Origin: Sorghum bicolor
Taxonomy: Eukaryota > Streptophyta > Magnoliopsida > Poales > Poaceae
Direction of reading: 5' to 3'
Assembly (NCBI RefSeq): GCF_000003195.3
Contig: NC_012870.2
Location: 48,672,967-48,736,966, forward strand
Length of the DNA stretch: 64,000 bases
Of this stretch, positions 35,621 to 46,860 are shown piece after piece. The notes below the pieces were generated by a model, which did not search any database, was not told where the DNA came from, and saw only the letters and a program-made list of their open reading frames with translations. A program made the position numbers and the translations under genes. How positions within the stretch are numbered: position 1 is the first letter of the stretch; each line of letters starts with the position of its first letter.

Positions 35621-37956
35621 GATTGTCCTGAGGAGACCGTAGCACCGAGTCAGGTGTGGAGAGAGAAGATAGTTACACACGAAGAGGAGGCGCCGCCGGA
35701 ACCACCGACTACGCCATCCAGCGAATCCCAGGACGACTGAGAAAATGGAGAGTCCCGTTCGGAGGACTTAAAAATACCGAACGCCTTGCCAAGAGGTAAA
35801 CTTGGTAGTTATCCTTTTCCTTTCAATTATTCAATTATAGTTTGCTTAGTTAATCAGGTTCATGCTATCTTGAAAAGAAAATAAAAATGTTAAAAAATAG
35901 TAAGCCCCATGTGAGTAGACTTATGGTTAAAAACTCATAAGTACATTCACTGTGGTGGCATAAAAATAAAAAAAAATATGTTTTCATCTTACAATAAAAA
36001 TATAAAAATAATAAGTGCATGATCCTGCTAAATAAGTAATATTTATTGAGGAGGCTCAACATGATAAAAGGCTAGATATTTATGCTAACACTTAACCAGT
36101 TCCACAAAGCTTTGTTGTCTATTTGAGCTCCACAGAATTCAAGGATCAAAGACTAGCAGACGGAGGACATCCTAATCGCTGTCAGGGTGCTGCCGACTTT
36201 CAAATACACCTCCACCACCTGCTAGCTACATCAGAAAAAATTACGTCAAAATCCAGCTTGGGGGAGAGCACCCCCATTTATCCAGCTAAGTGTTTCTACT
36301 CGCGTTTATACTTTACTCAAATAATAAGATGCATAATCATGAAAACCCAAATAAAGATTTTGTGCTTTTATATATATATATATATATCTTTGCTTAGTTT
36401 GCTAAATAAATAAATAAATAAATAAAGTTTGCTATGAACCCTCATGATAAACTCTCACATGGAAATGATTAATAGTTGCTCTGCCATGACTAGTTCTTAA
36501 AATTGAAACCTCTCTAAAGTTTAGGCATGACTGTTATGAATTAAGATTTCCTCTAAATCTGAACTTGTGGGAAGAGTACTTAATCTGAAGTCTAAGTTGT
36601 TAACGGATATGATATGGGAAGAGTACTTAATCTGAAGTCTAAGTTGTTAATCTATTCCTAGAGATGCTAGAATTCTGGAGAATTTTATCTTTGAAAACCT
36701 TTAAAATATCACATGATGAGTTCCTGTATGATGAGAGTTTAAAATCCTACCACAGCCATATATACATGCTTATTAGACTTTGAGCCAAACATTTACTTTT
36801 TACTGCTTATGAGCATTGAGTGTGCTCAAGCTATGTAGACCCTTAGGAGCTTGTCATGCGGTTAAACTCAAGATTCACTTGCACGTTCACTCATACATGC
36901 CGCTTCTACTCTGGAAGTAACGCATCCACATACATCCACTCATTTCCATCTCCAGATTCACCCAAAAATTATTCTACTCCTAATCCGGGAGAGAATAGCC
37001 AAAAATATTTTCCTATCCCTGTGAAATAAATGCTCCGGTTATTTTGGTTACTACCACTTGCTACATTAATTCAGGAGATGAGTGCTCTAAAAAAAGGAAA
37101 AAAAAAGACAGTGAAAAAAATACGAGGAAATAAAAAGGGGCAAGTGCCCGGAACCTCGAAGAAAAGAAAAAGTGAGACGAGAGGTCAGAATGGACAAGTG
37201 TCCGACAGTAGAATTAGGGGTACAAGATACCCACCTGAGAGAAAAAAAAAGAGAAAAAGAAAAAAACACAGAGCATCTCATTCTCCTCAAAAAGCATCAA
37301 AGTGCAAGAAAGGTATGTATCCCCTCAAAAGAGCAAAAGTAGAATTAGACTTTCACCATTATTATCACCATCATCACCATACACCATTCATTCGCCACAC
37401 ATGCACATCTTGATTTGACTTATTGACTTGTTTCTCTAGATCCATGGTTTGACTATGCAATAAATGTCTGGTAAGTATGTATTAGCTGTCTCCCACCTAT
37501 GAGCTCCAGATATCAAAACCATATTAGAGTAGGGTGAGAGAGAAGGCAATGCCACTGTGCCTCATACCAAAAATACCACATACTTTGAGAGAAGGCATAT
37601 ACCATTACTGCCTTGGTAAGGATCCAGAAATACCACAAAAGAGAGATTTGAGAGAATCATATAAGGAATCTCTGAGTTTTATTTGAAAATCTGCAAAAAC
37701 TCTAGAGCTATAGCTGATCAAGAATAAGAAACATGGCGCTTGACTTGACCGTTCTATCTTTTAACTCCTCAAGACACAAGTGACGGTTACAAGCCCCATG
37801 GTGAAAGGTAAAATGAGTAAGTTTTAAGTCTTAACAGTTTATTCTAACATAGAGATGAGATCTTGTTTGAATGGGTGTGTATTTTTAAGAAACCACTGCA
37901 GAAACTCTTGAGTTCATCCTTGCTCAGGGACGAGCAAGAGGTAAGCTTGGGGGAGT
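35621..37956 (+). other. 3' noncoding region and polypurine tract of B3
   Basis: No coding sequence is supported. It holds a polypurine-like motif with AGCTTGGGGGAGAGCACCCC near 36257, (ta)n and (aaat)n microsatellites at about 36370-36425, a local duplication of gggaagagtacttaatctgaag near 36570-36640 (described, not aligned) and a purine-rich stretch near 37085-37265. The polypurine tract AAGCTTGGGGGAGT ends at 37956. Confidence 0.7.
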
Positions 37957-39186
37957 TGTTGACGGTCCTTAAGTACCAAATATAATCATCAAATAAATAA
38001 AGAAAAGGATCCAAATACAACCAACACCCAGACTTAGGGTTTTATGTGACAGAATTCCACGAGTTTTGGTGTTTGTCTATTTCTGCAGGGGGTTATCAGG
38101 AAATACGAGAGAAAGGCCCACATGTCGGGATTACATAGAGATATCAATGCACGGCGCAATTTTCTACCATCTAGAAGACTCCAGAAGCCACAGGAAGAAA
38201 GCAGAGGCCGAAAGGGGCCAGGCCCAGGGCGCCCGCCCTCCTTCCCTGGGCACCCGCCCTGTCCTGGACTCCGTTCGGGACTCTCTTCGCACACGATGTT
38301 CCACCGACCTAAAGGATCAAGGATAACGTAGTAACACATCGCCTACCGACCCAAAAACGCATAGAGGAGGAGGACTATATAAGGAGACCCCCCTGGCCCC
38401 TGGAGAAGAGAAGAAGTTATCATAGAGATTGAGGAGTGCCCTCGAAGGAAAACCTCTTCTCTAAATAATATTTTTTTAGGCTTAGCAACCAATGTAAAGT
38501 AGAAATAGATCTTCTAGTTTCTACTAGATTGAGAGAGATAGAGTGGAGGTGTAGATCGGAGGAAGGCCAGCCTGTCGGTGTCTACTCCGAGTTGTACCTG
38601 CGGGATCAAGTCTTCTAACCCGAGGCTTGCTCCTAAGATTCTTCAGTAATTCGACTTCTAATTCTAGTAAGTTCTTGTTTTATTGTTCTTTGGTTTATGA
38701 GTTTAGTTTAATCCTCTTCCGGTTGAGTATTAGAGTAATCACTGCTAGCGTAAACGTGGTGTTTAGGCTAGGGTACTCATAGATATCCCCTGACTAGCTG
38801 GACCGTGGTAGTAGCGAGGAACGTGACATTTCCGAGTTACCTTTGTATCCCATATCTTGTTAGCAGGACGGGTAGGTTTATAGGTGCGGGTCGAACATCC
38901 TTTGTGTTGTCTAGATTCCGTGAGCCTCCCCAATAGAACAGTAGATCATCCTTACCAAGGTTAGAACGAGACTACGGTTGCAGTCTTCTCTGTACATTAC
39001 TCACATCGAGAAACATTCTTTGTAGCCTAAAGGGATAGTAGCAATAGATTTGGTTAGTCAGATGCACCCTTTCTCCCAGTGGTAAAAATATAAATACGAT
39101 AACTCTAGATAACCTCCCGGGTGAAATGCTCATCGATATCCGTGCGCTTGCGGATCATTTCCTTATTGCGTTACCAAATATCAACA
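37957..39186 (+). repeat. 3' LTR of B3 (1230 bp)
   Basis: TGTTGACGG..ATCAACA ends with both GC motifs (gggcgcccgccc and gggcacccgccc, near 38228-38262). It is followed by the CCCAC duplication. Confidence 0.94.
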
Positions 39187-39191
39187 CCCAC

Positions 39192-39907
39192 CTGAGAGGA
39201 AAGAAAAAGAAGAGCATCTCATTCTCCTCATATATTCAAAAAGCAAGGAAGGTATGTATCCCCTCAAAAGAGCAAAGTAGAATTAGACTTTCACCTTTGT
39301 TATCACCATCATCACCATATACTATTCGCCACACATGCACATCTTGATTGAACTTATTGGCTTGTTTCTTTGGATCCATGGTTTGACTATGCAATACATG
39401 TCTTGTGAGTATGTATATTTTATCTCCTACCTATGAGATCCAGATATTAAAGTCTTATTAGAGTAGGGTGAGAGAGAAGACAATGTCACTATGCTTTATA
39501 CCACAAATACTACATATCTTGAGAGAAGGCATATACCATCATTGCCTTGGTAAGGATCCAGAAATACGACAAAAAAGAGATCTGAGAGAATCATACAAGG
39601 AATCTCTGAGTTTTATTTGAAAATCTGCAAAAACTCCAGAACTATAGCTGATCAAGAATGAGAGACCTGGCACTTGGCTAGACTGTTCTATCTTTTAACT
39701 ACTCAAGACAGAAGTGACGGTTACAAGTCCCATGGTGAAGGTAAAGTAAGTAAGTTTTAAGTCTTGACAGTTTACTCTAACTCAGAGATGAGATCTTATT
39801 TTAAAAGCATGTGTACCGTCAATTTTTAAAGATATTGCAACAACTTCTAATCCATTGCTGAGTCTATCCTTGCTCAGGGACGAGCAAGAGGTAAGCTTGG
39901 GGGAGTT
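39192..39907 (+). other. 3' noncoding region of element C, last part, with polypurine tract
   Basis: It resumes the C interior after B3. No gene is visible. The polypurine tract (AAGCTTGGGGGAGT, about 39894-39907) abuts the 3' LTR. Confidence 0.8.
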
Positions 39908-41561
39908 TGTTGACGGTTCTTAAGTATCAAATTTAATTATCAAATAAACAAAGAAAAGGATCCAAATGAAATCAACATCTAGACTTAGGGTTTTATCTCA
40001 CAGAATTCCACGAGTTTTGGTGTTTGTCTATTTCTACAGGGGGTTATCAGGAAATACGGAAGAAAGGCCCACACGTCGGGATTACATAGAGATATTAACG
40101 TACCGCGCAATTATCTTACATCTAGAAGACTCCAGAAGCCACGAGACCGAAGCGGAGATGAAACGGGGCCAGAGGCAGGGCGCCCGCCATGTTCCCCTGG
40201 GTGCCCGCCCCCTCCCGGAGTCCAATCAAGACTCTGCTTCATGGGAGATCTCCACCGACCTAAAGGATGAATCTAAACCATACAATCAATGTCGGTTTGA
40301 TCCAACGGCCCATATTCACTTGAAGGGACTATAAAACCAGACCCCCTGGCCCCTGGAGGAGAGAGCCTCTCAACCCTAATTCATTATTCCTTAAGGGAGA
40401 AGAAGCCTCTGATCAAGATTAGAGCCACCACATCAATTAGATATCCAGATTAGCATAGCTACATAGGATTAGAACTAGAAGGAGTCAATCTTCGATTGGT
40501 TTCCGGATTTCTCAAGAGGATTCTTGGTAATTCTCTAATTGTGCTTCTAATTGTTCTTCTAATTATCTTTGTTCTTCAATATTATGAATATGACTTTGTT
40601 CTACTTCAATATATTGCTTATGACTTTGCTCTACTTGCTTATATTCAAGATTATATTGTTCTTAGTTTATCATAGTTATGTACTTGGCTTAGTTAGATTG
40701 GATCTATATACATGCTTAGGATCGTATAGCGTTTATCCATCGGATCCATGGGTAAATGATAGATATTGTGTAGGCGTGGTGCTTATACCGTATTTATCTG
40801 CGATTGTACCCAATATGCTAGATCGTGGGGTAGTTCGTGATAGTGACAGCTTCATTGATTCTTATATAGTCCCCCTCTCGTGTATTGGGCTGGCAGAGCA
40901 ACATTATTACAGGGGAGTGATTGCTATGTTTCTCATTTACCTTGCTAATATCACTATGCATGGGCGTAGTCTTGTCTCACAATGATTGCTAAGTATGCTT
41001 GCACTAACTATGATAATGCTAGACTATATAGTTGAGAATAACTTAGGGAATATTCTTGTAGTTCGTTCTAATTCCATGCTAATGACTTTCTAGAGTATCT
41101 AATTGAGGTGCTTATCATATTTATTATGTGGCTGATCAGATTAATTATCTTTGTCACTATTCATTATTTCATATATCTTTTATGTGACACTTATCCCTGT
41201 ATGAAGAGTTAGATAAATGTTCTCAATTATACATGAAATGATAGATGCTCAATCTCATATTCTATTTTGTAATCAATGTTGATGATTGCTAATCCCTTCC
41301 CAGTGGTAAAAATATAAATAACGATACCTGGAATACTTTCCAGTTAAAATGTTGCATCGGTATTAATCTGTGCGCTTGCAGATCCCATTCATTATTTATT
41401 TAGAAGAGCAATTGCATGTTTCAATACCGTGTCTCTCATGTCATGCTGGGGATGACAACTTGGCTTAAGTGGTGTGAGGGATAAGTTTGGCATTTTTGGC
41501 ACCGTTACTAGATTTAGAGAACTTAGTCTATTTTTGGTAATGATGTTAAGAATACCCAATA
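39908..41561 (+). repeat. 3' LTR of element C (1654 bp)
   Basis: It has the same length as the 5' LTR. The TATA box TATAAAA is at 40330-40336. The terminal dinucleotide is TA instead of CA, a single change relative to the 5' copy. It is followed by GTATC. Confidence 0.93.
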
Positions 41562-41566
41562 GTATC

Positions 41567-42594
41567 CACACATCCACTTCACCCCACCGACATGGCCAAA
41601 CTTCTAGAAGGCTTGGGTGGGCCCACTTGTGAGAACTTGGGGTCAGTCGAACGCTACATGTGGGCCACCCAATGGCGGTTTGCTGCCACCGACATCCAAC
41701 ACATTCATCACATGTTGGAAATCTTGAGCCATTGATGGAATGATGGTTTGGAGGTCTGTTTGATCCTACGGTGCATGATTGAAGTCTCCTGGATCGCTGA
41801 TGTGGCAATGGAGTAGCCCATACTCCACGCCCCCATATAAATACCCCCCTAGACCTTCACATTTAGCATGTATCATAGGAAGAAGACTACATTTGTAGCT
41901 TAGTGTGAGAATAGAGAGAAGAGAGTGAGGAGCTCTAAGGAGGAGTCTCGGCTGTCGGGAGTCTTCTCCAAGCTATGCCTTAGTGGATGCGAGTCAGCTT
42001 ATAAGTCTTATGTTTGAGTCTTTTATAGCATTTAATACTCTAGTCTAGTTCTTTGCGTATAAATCTTTTACTGTGCACACCGTTTTACTTTAGTAATTTA
42101 TTCAAAGCATTTGGCCAAGCTTAGAGTAGTAAGATAGTGTAGACATGGTGTCTAGACTAAATCTTATCAGTGTGGGTTGCTTGTTGCACTGCAAAACACC
42201 TAGAGCGAGAGTGACAGTCCTCTCTAGGTAGAAAGATCCTTGTTAGTGTGTTAGGCAAGTTAACTACGGTGAAAGCCAAGCTGAGTATGGTGCCATCTTG
42301 GTAGGGGAGGAGGTGTAAAACCTCTTAACTCAATCTACGATTTTAGTTACTGCCCCCAATAAGGGAGGAGGTGGAGAACCTCACTTTATGTAAATTATCA
42401 CGACTAGATATTAATGCTAGTTAGACCTCTTTGTACCCAACCTTTACCCTTTGATCACATCCTAGCAATCTTGAACCTAGTTAGTTCACTTCACGTTCCC
42501 CATGGAAATCACAATACCTGGAATACTCTCGGTGAAGGCTACATTGACTACCGTACGCTTCCATGATAACCGTTTGCCACTTCTGGTGTCGACA
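41567..42594 (+). repeat. Right part of LTR of element E, with TATA box and primer site
   Basis: It continues 16842-17358 after element C. A TATA box (TATAAATA) is at 41836-41843. The LTR ends GGTGTCGACA at 42594. Eight bases later comes TAGCGCCATTGTCGTGG (42602 on), a degenerate tRNA-Asp-type primer site. Confidence 0.75.
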
Positions 42595-42695
42595 AGCTTT
42601 CTAGCGCCATTGTCGTGGAACGGTAGGTGTCTTAACTAAGATAAAAACTGTTAGTTTATCTTTGTTTGATTAGAATCCTTTTATAAACTCTTAAA

Positions 42696-43649
42696 ATGAA
42701 TCAAACTACCCTTCTCAATTATGCTGCTCCATCAGGTGCTGAGTTGGAGCCGTAGAGTTCATCCAAGGCCATTTTGGCCTGTCACTATGAGCTTTGCCCA
42801 AGTCTCATATCGATGGTTCAGGAGAAACCCTTTTCGGGAGAAGGAGATGTGAATCCCTATACCAACCTACGTGATTTCGAACAACTTTGTTCATGCATTC
42901 ACATCCAAGGGATGAGGTGAGTTACCCTTAAGTGGAAGCTATTTCCATTATCTTTGACAGGAAAAGCCAGACGGTGGTACACTCGCTACGTTGGTAGTGT
43001 TGGAGGAGAATGGGAGAAACTGCAAGCCAAGTTCTGTTTGACATACTTCTCCATTTCCTGCATAGGTCACCTTCATAGAGAAGTCCTAAACTTCTAGCAA
43101 AAAGAGAAGGAATCTCTAGGTGCGTCCTAGGCGTGTTTAACAGACTTAGCATCCTCTGGCCCAGATTTAGCTATAACTGGGCCAACACTTAAGCAACATT
43201 TCTATCTCGGTCTTAGCCAAACCTCCACAAAATTCCTTGATCTAGCCTCTAAAGGAGCATTTCTTCACATACCCATTAGTGAAGGTAAGGCTATTCTTGT
43301 GACCATTCTCGAGAAACACCCCCTACACTGATGATCATTACAAAACTCCTAAGGAAGATCAGTCCCCTAGGGAGAGCTATTGGCAGCCGAAACACCATTA
43401 GCTACCTTTCAAGCTGTCGAACCTGAACCACAACCACAACCCTCTCCAAAGGGAGAAGTAATTCACCCTTTGGAATACCCACTTAAAATTGAAACTGATC
43501 TTTTTGCTGACCTTGGCAATGTCTTGAATCACCTTGTGCAAAAGAGATCTACATCACGTAGAGCTCCTAATAGCCACATTCCAACTCATCTTGAGGCATG
43601 CTACCTCAAGGCAACCGCTCAAGAGCTCATGTCCATTATGAGCAACTAA
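42696..43649 (+). pseudogene. gag of element E (broken)
   Basis: ATG at 42696 (MNQTTLLNYAAPSG). A Gag core is recognisable by PYTNLRDFEQLC and LKWKLFPLSLTGKARRWY, then LQAKFCLTYF. Several in-frame stops (after ELEP, before VTLKW, in the SLQNS region) and frame changes make it a fossil. The last part from about 43380 is open for 89 codons, with a Pro/Gln-rich segment, and stops at 43649. Element F is inserted nine bases later, so the rest of E is outside the window. Confidence 0.75.
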
Positions 43650-43657
43650 TGGTTATA

Positions 43658-46600
43658 TGTCGCACCCAGTTTTGATAACAAAACCAAGTACTCAAATATG
43701 TGCGCCCAGGATGTCCAAACACACATATTATCACAAATTGTAAATATATCAAAGTAAAGTACTTTATTACATCGCATATTCAACTTAAACATCTCACATA
43801 GTCTTGCTCATTGGCAACATTATTACATAAAGCGGAAAGCTAAGCCCTTGCTGCCATAGGGACACCAACTGGTGAACACCAGCACTCTAGAAGTCCTGGA
43901 CATCTTCAGGAACTCCTCAGTACACACATCTGTTACCCATCTAGGATTTTCATTGAAATATAAACAAGTGTAAGCGCACCATGCTTAGCAAGTATAACAT
44001 AGGGGTATATGAAGGCTCAAAGGCTTGACTCGATTTAACAGCGATTAGCATTTTAGTTGGTCATATTTTATTATCCAAGACTTGCTACTTTTAATGAGAG
44101 ACCAACCCTGGTTACATAAGTGTTAATCAAAGTTATTACCTTTCCCAAGTATAGCCAAGTGACCGCTAACCAAGAAGGATCCAGGCCGCTCATGACCGAG
44201 AGCTCGGCTGTTATAACAGGTTTTAGATTTCTGCAGAAATTGTACAACTTTACCCCCGAGCCGTGGTTCCCTAGTGTCGAGGTTTGCAAGGCCCACACCA
44301 CTTCTACCGAGGAAGTGTGACCGGGTTCCACTACTTAACCTTTCACTAGTCACCCTAACAAAATAGTAGCCACGAGGTTTCAGTGGCAAGTGTGCATAGA
44401 CGACCTCCTTCAAGAGGCACATGTGGTCGCGGCACTGTACACACCAAGGTAGGAGTGACATCTATACACCACGAGGTACCCCCCTCTAGCGCCTTTTGGT
44501 AACTACTAATTTGCTAGAGATATACTAGTTATATGATTAAGGTCAGAGCCATTTGACTCTCGGGATTGTACGTGACCTCCTGGGTGGCCGCTTCAAGATT
44601 AAGTCCTTATGGAGAGGAATCTAGAGCTTTCAAAACCCAAGCTCTAGCCCCCTGAACCAAGTTACTAGAACATATTTGATCACATTGCATATACCAATTA
44701 ATCAGGTTAATTTATTAACTTGGGTTTTAAACGTAGCAGCAACTACCTAAATAAATGCACACCTTCCCATGGGTATCAAGGATTTGTGGTACAAAATTGT
44801 CTAGGTAAAGTCCTTATAGGTATTTCAATTTAGACACATGCATATGTATGAATTAAATAATATTCATAAGTACAAGGAAGCCTATATTACACTTGCCTTC
44901 CTCAAAAGTTTCCTCATGGTAGAGCTCCACAAACTGCTCCTCAACCACCCCAACCTGATCTCCTTCTATTCGCGATCCAAACACCAATCAAGCATCCAAT
45001 CCAATCATCACATGCATACAAATAGAGTTCTATTAGAACAGTAGACCAAACAGTAAAAACAGTGACTGAAAAGTATATAAATCCACTCTACGCATTTCTA
45101 CGAACACATGAGCGAAAGAATCACTCTAATCGGACTTAAAACGTGAAAGTTATGCATAAAACAGAATGAATGACATTTCTGTGAATAAACTGAATAAAAA
45201 CGAAATTAAAAGAATTAAAACTAAATTCCTAACGGTTCCAGACTGCGCGCACTATTATATAAAAGTATAGGGTTTAAAACGGAAGAAAACAGGATTAAAA
45301 AGAAATATTTTTGAACAAAGTTGGACCGCGGGTTGATTTGCTTGAAACAGCGGGGTTAAAGCGCAAAATTCCCAGCGGTCCGCGGCTGACCGCGTTGTTG
45401 GCCGACAGAGGGGCCACGTGGCGTGCTGGGGTTGGCTCGGTCCACCACTGTGCGCATGGACCGGCCGACCGAGCGCCCGTGGACCGCGCCCATGGTCCTC
45501 GGTGGACCGGTTACATAACCCCGAAGGGGTATGTAATCTGGGCCGTTAGAAACAGATCGGATGGCCGTGGATGAAAGGAGGCGGGGGTGCTCGCCTGAGC
45601 CGAGGCCGACCACGGCGGCGCCATTGCCGCCGACGAGGTGAGCTCCTCTGAGCTCGCCGAAAATATGTTCCCGGCCACGCCAAATAAAAAGGGGACAACC
45701 ACGGTGACCAGCGCGACGAGGCGAACGCGATAGGGTAAAAAGAAAGGGCGGGGAGCACATCGGGACGATGGCCCCGCGGCGGTGCCACTTCCGCGCCCTC
45801 GGAGAGCCGCGGATTTGGCATTAGAGCGCCCAAAATTCACGATTAAAGACATGTGGAGCATCGGGGCTATACCGCGGTCCCGTAAGAGGTGATCGCAGCG
45901 TCCAGGAAGGCTCCGAGCGGCTTGGCCATGGCAACGCGGACTGAGAAGAGAGAGACAGCAACGGTGAGCTCAAATTCATGGCGTACAAGATCAAAACAAA
46001 GGTAAAATAGGTGCCTACGGTTGCGGCGTGTCCCAACCAAGCTCCCATGGTGCTCTACGGGCTCTAGGTCACTCGAGCATGGGGAAACCGAGGTGGGGGA
46101 GAGAAACTATGCACCAGTGTTGGCTAGGGCAGCAAGGGTGCTCGACCTAGGGGTTTTATAGGGCGAGCAGGGGCGTTGAAGGGGCGCGCATGCGGGCGAT
46201 TACTCCCGGCGTCAAGAGACTTGATGGAGCCCCGATTGATGGCCTCCATCAATCGGCGTTGGAAGGAGGGGATGAATGCCCATTGCAGCGCTCCCAACTC
46301 GGTGGAGAAGAAAGGGGGAGACGCTGACGAGCAGGCCCCATGGTGTAGCGAGAGAGAGAGGGGAAGGGAGAGCGCCGACAGGCGGGCCCTACCGCGCAGT
46401 GAGAGGGAGAAGGGGGAGGGCGCGCGGGCTGTCCGTGGCGGTCCGGGCCGCGCCACTGGGCCACGTGCGCGTCGTGGCGAGGGGCGGGGAGCTGGGCCGC
46501 CAACGGCCCAAGGCCAGGGGTGAGCGTGGGGTAAACCTGGGCCAGGGTTTGGGGCTAGGCCAAAATCGGTGAAGGGGATAAAATAAAAGAAAAACTCTTT

Positions 46601-46846
46601 TATATTTTTCGGAGCTTTAAATTTGTATAAATTTCTATCAAATTGATTTTTAAACCAAACAACCTAGTCTTACCATCAATCAAAATATTATGCACCAGCA
46701 TGAATGCAACATTTCATGTTTCTAGACCTCATAGTTTATTTTAAATAATTCCAAAAATTGTTATTTTGCCTAAACAATTCTCAAATAATTCCTATAATTA
46801 TGCCAAATTAAATACTAATTTGAAACTAAATTTTTAGGGTGTTACA
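43658..46846 (-). repeat. 3' LTR of F (3189 bp)
   Basis: In element orientation it starts TGTAACACCCTAAAAATTTAG and ends AACTGGGTGCGACA. The part at 45340-46560 is strongly GC-rich, which creates many overlapping open frames on both strands that I do not regard as genes. A candidate TATA box in element orientation (TATAAAAC) is at 46160-46153. Confidence 0.88.
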
Positions 46847-46860
46847 AACCTACCCCCCTT
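46847..46860 (-). other. Polypurine tract of F
   Basis: The minus strand reads AAGGGGGGTAGGTT, directly abutting the 3' LTR. Its first two bases are part of the pol stop codon. Confidence 0.82.

Larger units (their letters stand above)
31296..39186 (+). mobile_element. Element B3: non-autonomous retrotransposon inside C
   Basis: The LTRs at 31296-32515 and 37957-39186 are flanked by the perfect target duplication CCCAC (31291-31295 and 39187-39191). The insertion point in C (tacaagata/cccac/ctgagag) is the homologue of B3's own interior at about 37229-37238, because C and B share this 3' region. By eye the LTRs differ at about 36 substitutions plus an 18-bp-scale indel (about 3%). The interior has a tRNA-Asp primer site, an intact 313-codon ORF and one remaining protease domain. 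There is no polymerase. Confidence 0.95.
17359..41561 (+). mobile_element. Element C: non-autonomous Athila-like Ty3/Gypsy element with two nested insertions
   Basis: Two LTRs of 1654 bp (17359-19012 and 39908-41561) are flanked by the target duplication GTATC (17354-17358 and 41562-41566). Without the nested B2 and B3 the element is about 8.3 kb. It carries a decayed Athila-like gag, two protease-like domains, about 2.1 kb of noncoding 3' sequence and a polypurine tract, but no reverse transcriptase or integrase. The LTRs differ at roughly 36 positions by eye (about 2.2%). The last bases of the 3' LTR are caata where the 5' LTR has caaca. Confidence 0.93.

Noticed and set aside
37030..37413. 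Lys/His-rich 127-codon open frame in the 3' region of B3
   Set aside because: It is made of purine-rich simple sequence and is not conserved as a frame in C, B1 or B2.
45311..46572. Many overlapping open frames on both strands
   Set aside because: They lie in the GC-rich part of the F LTR, where stop codons are rare by composition. None has a recognisable motif.
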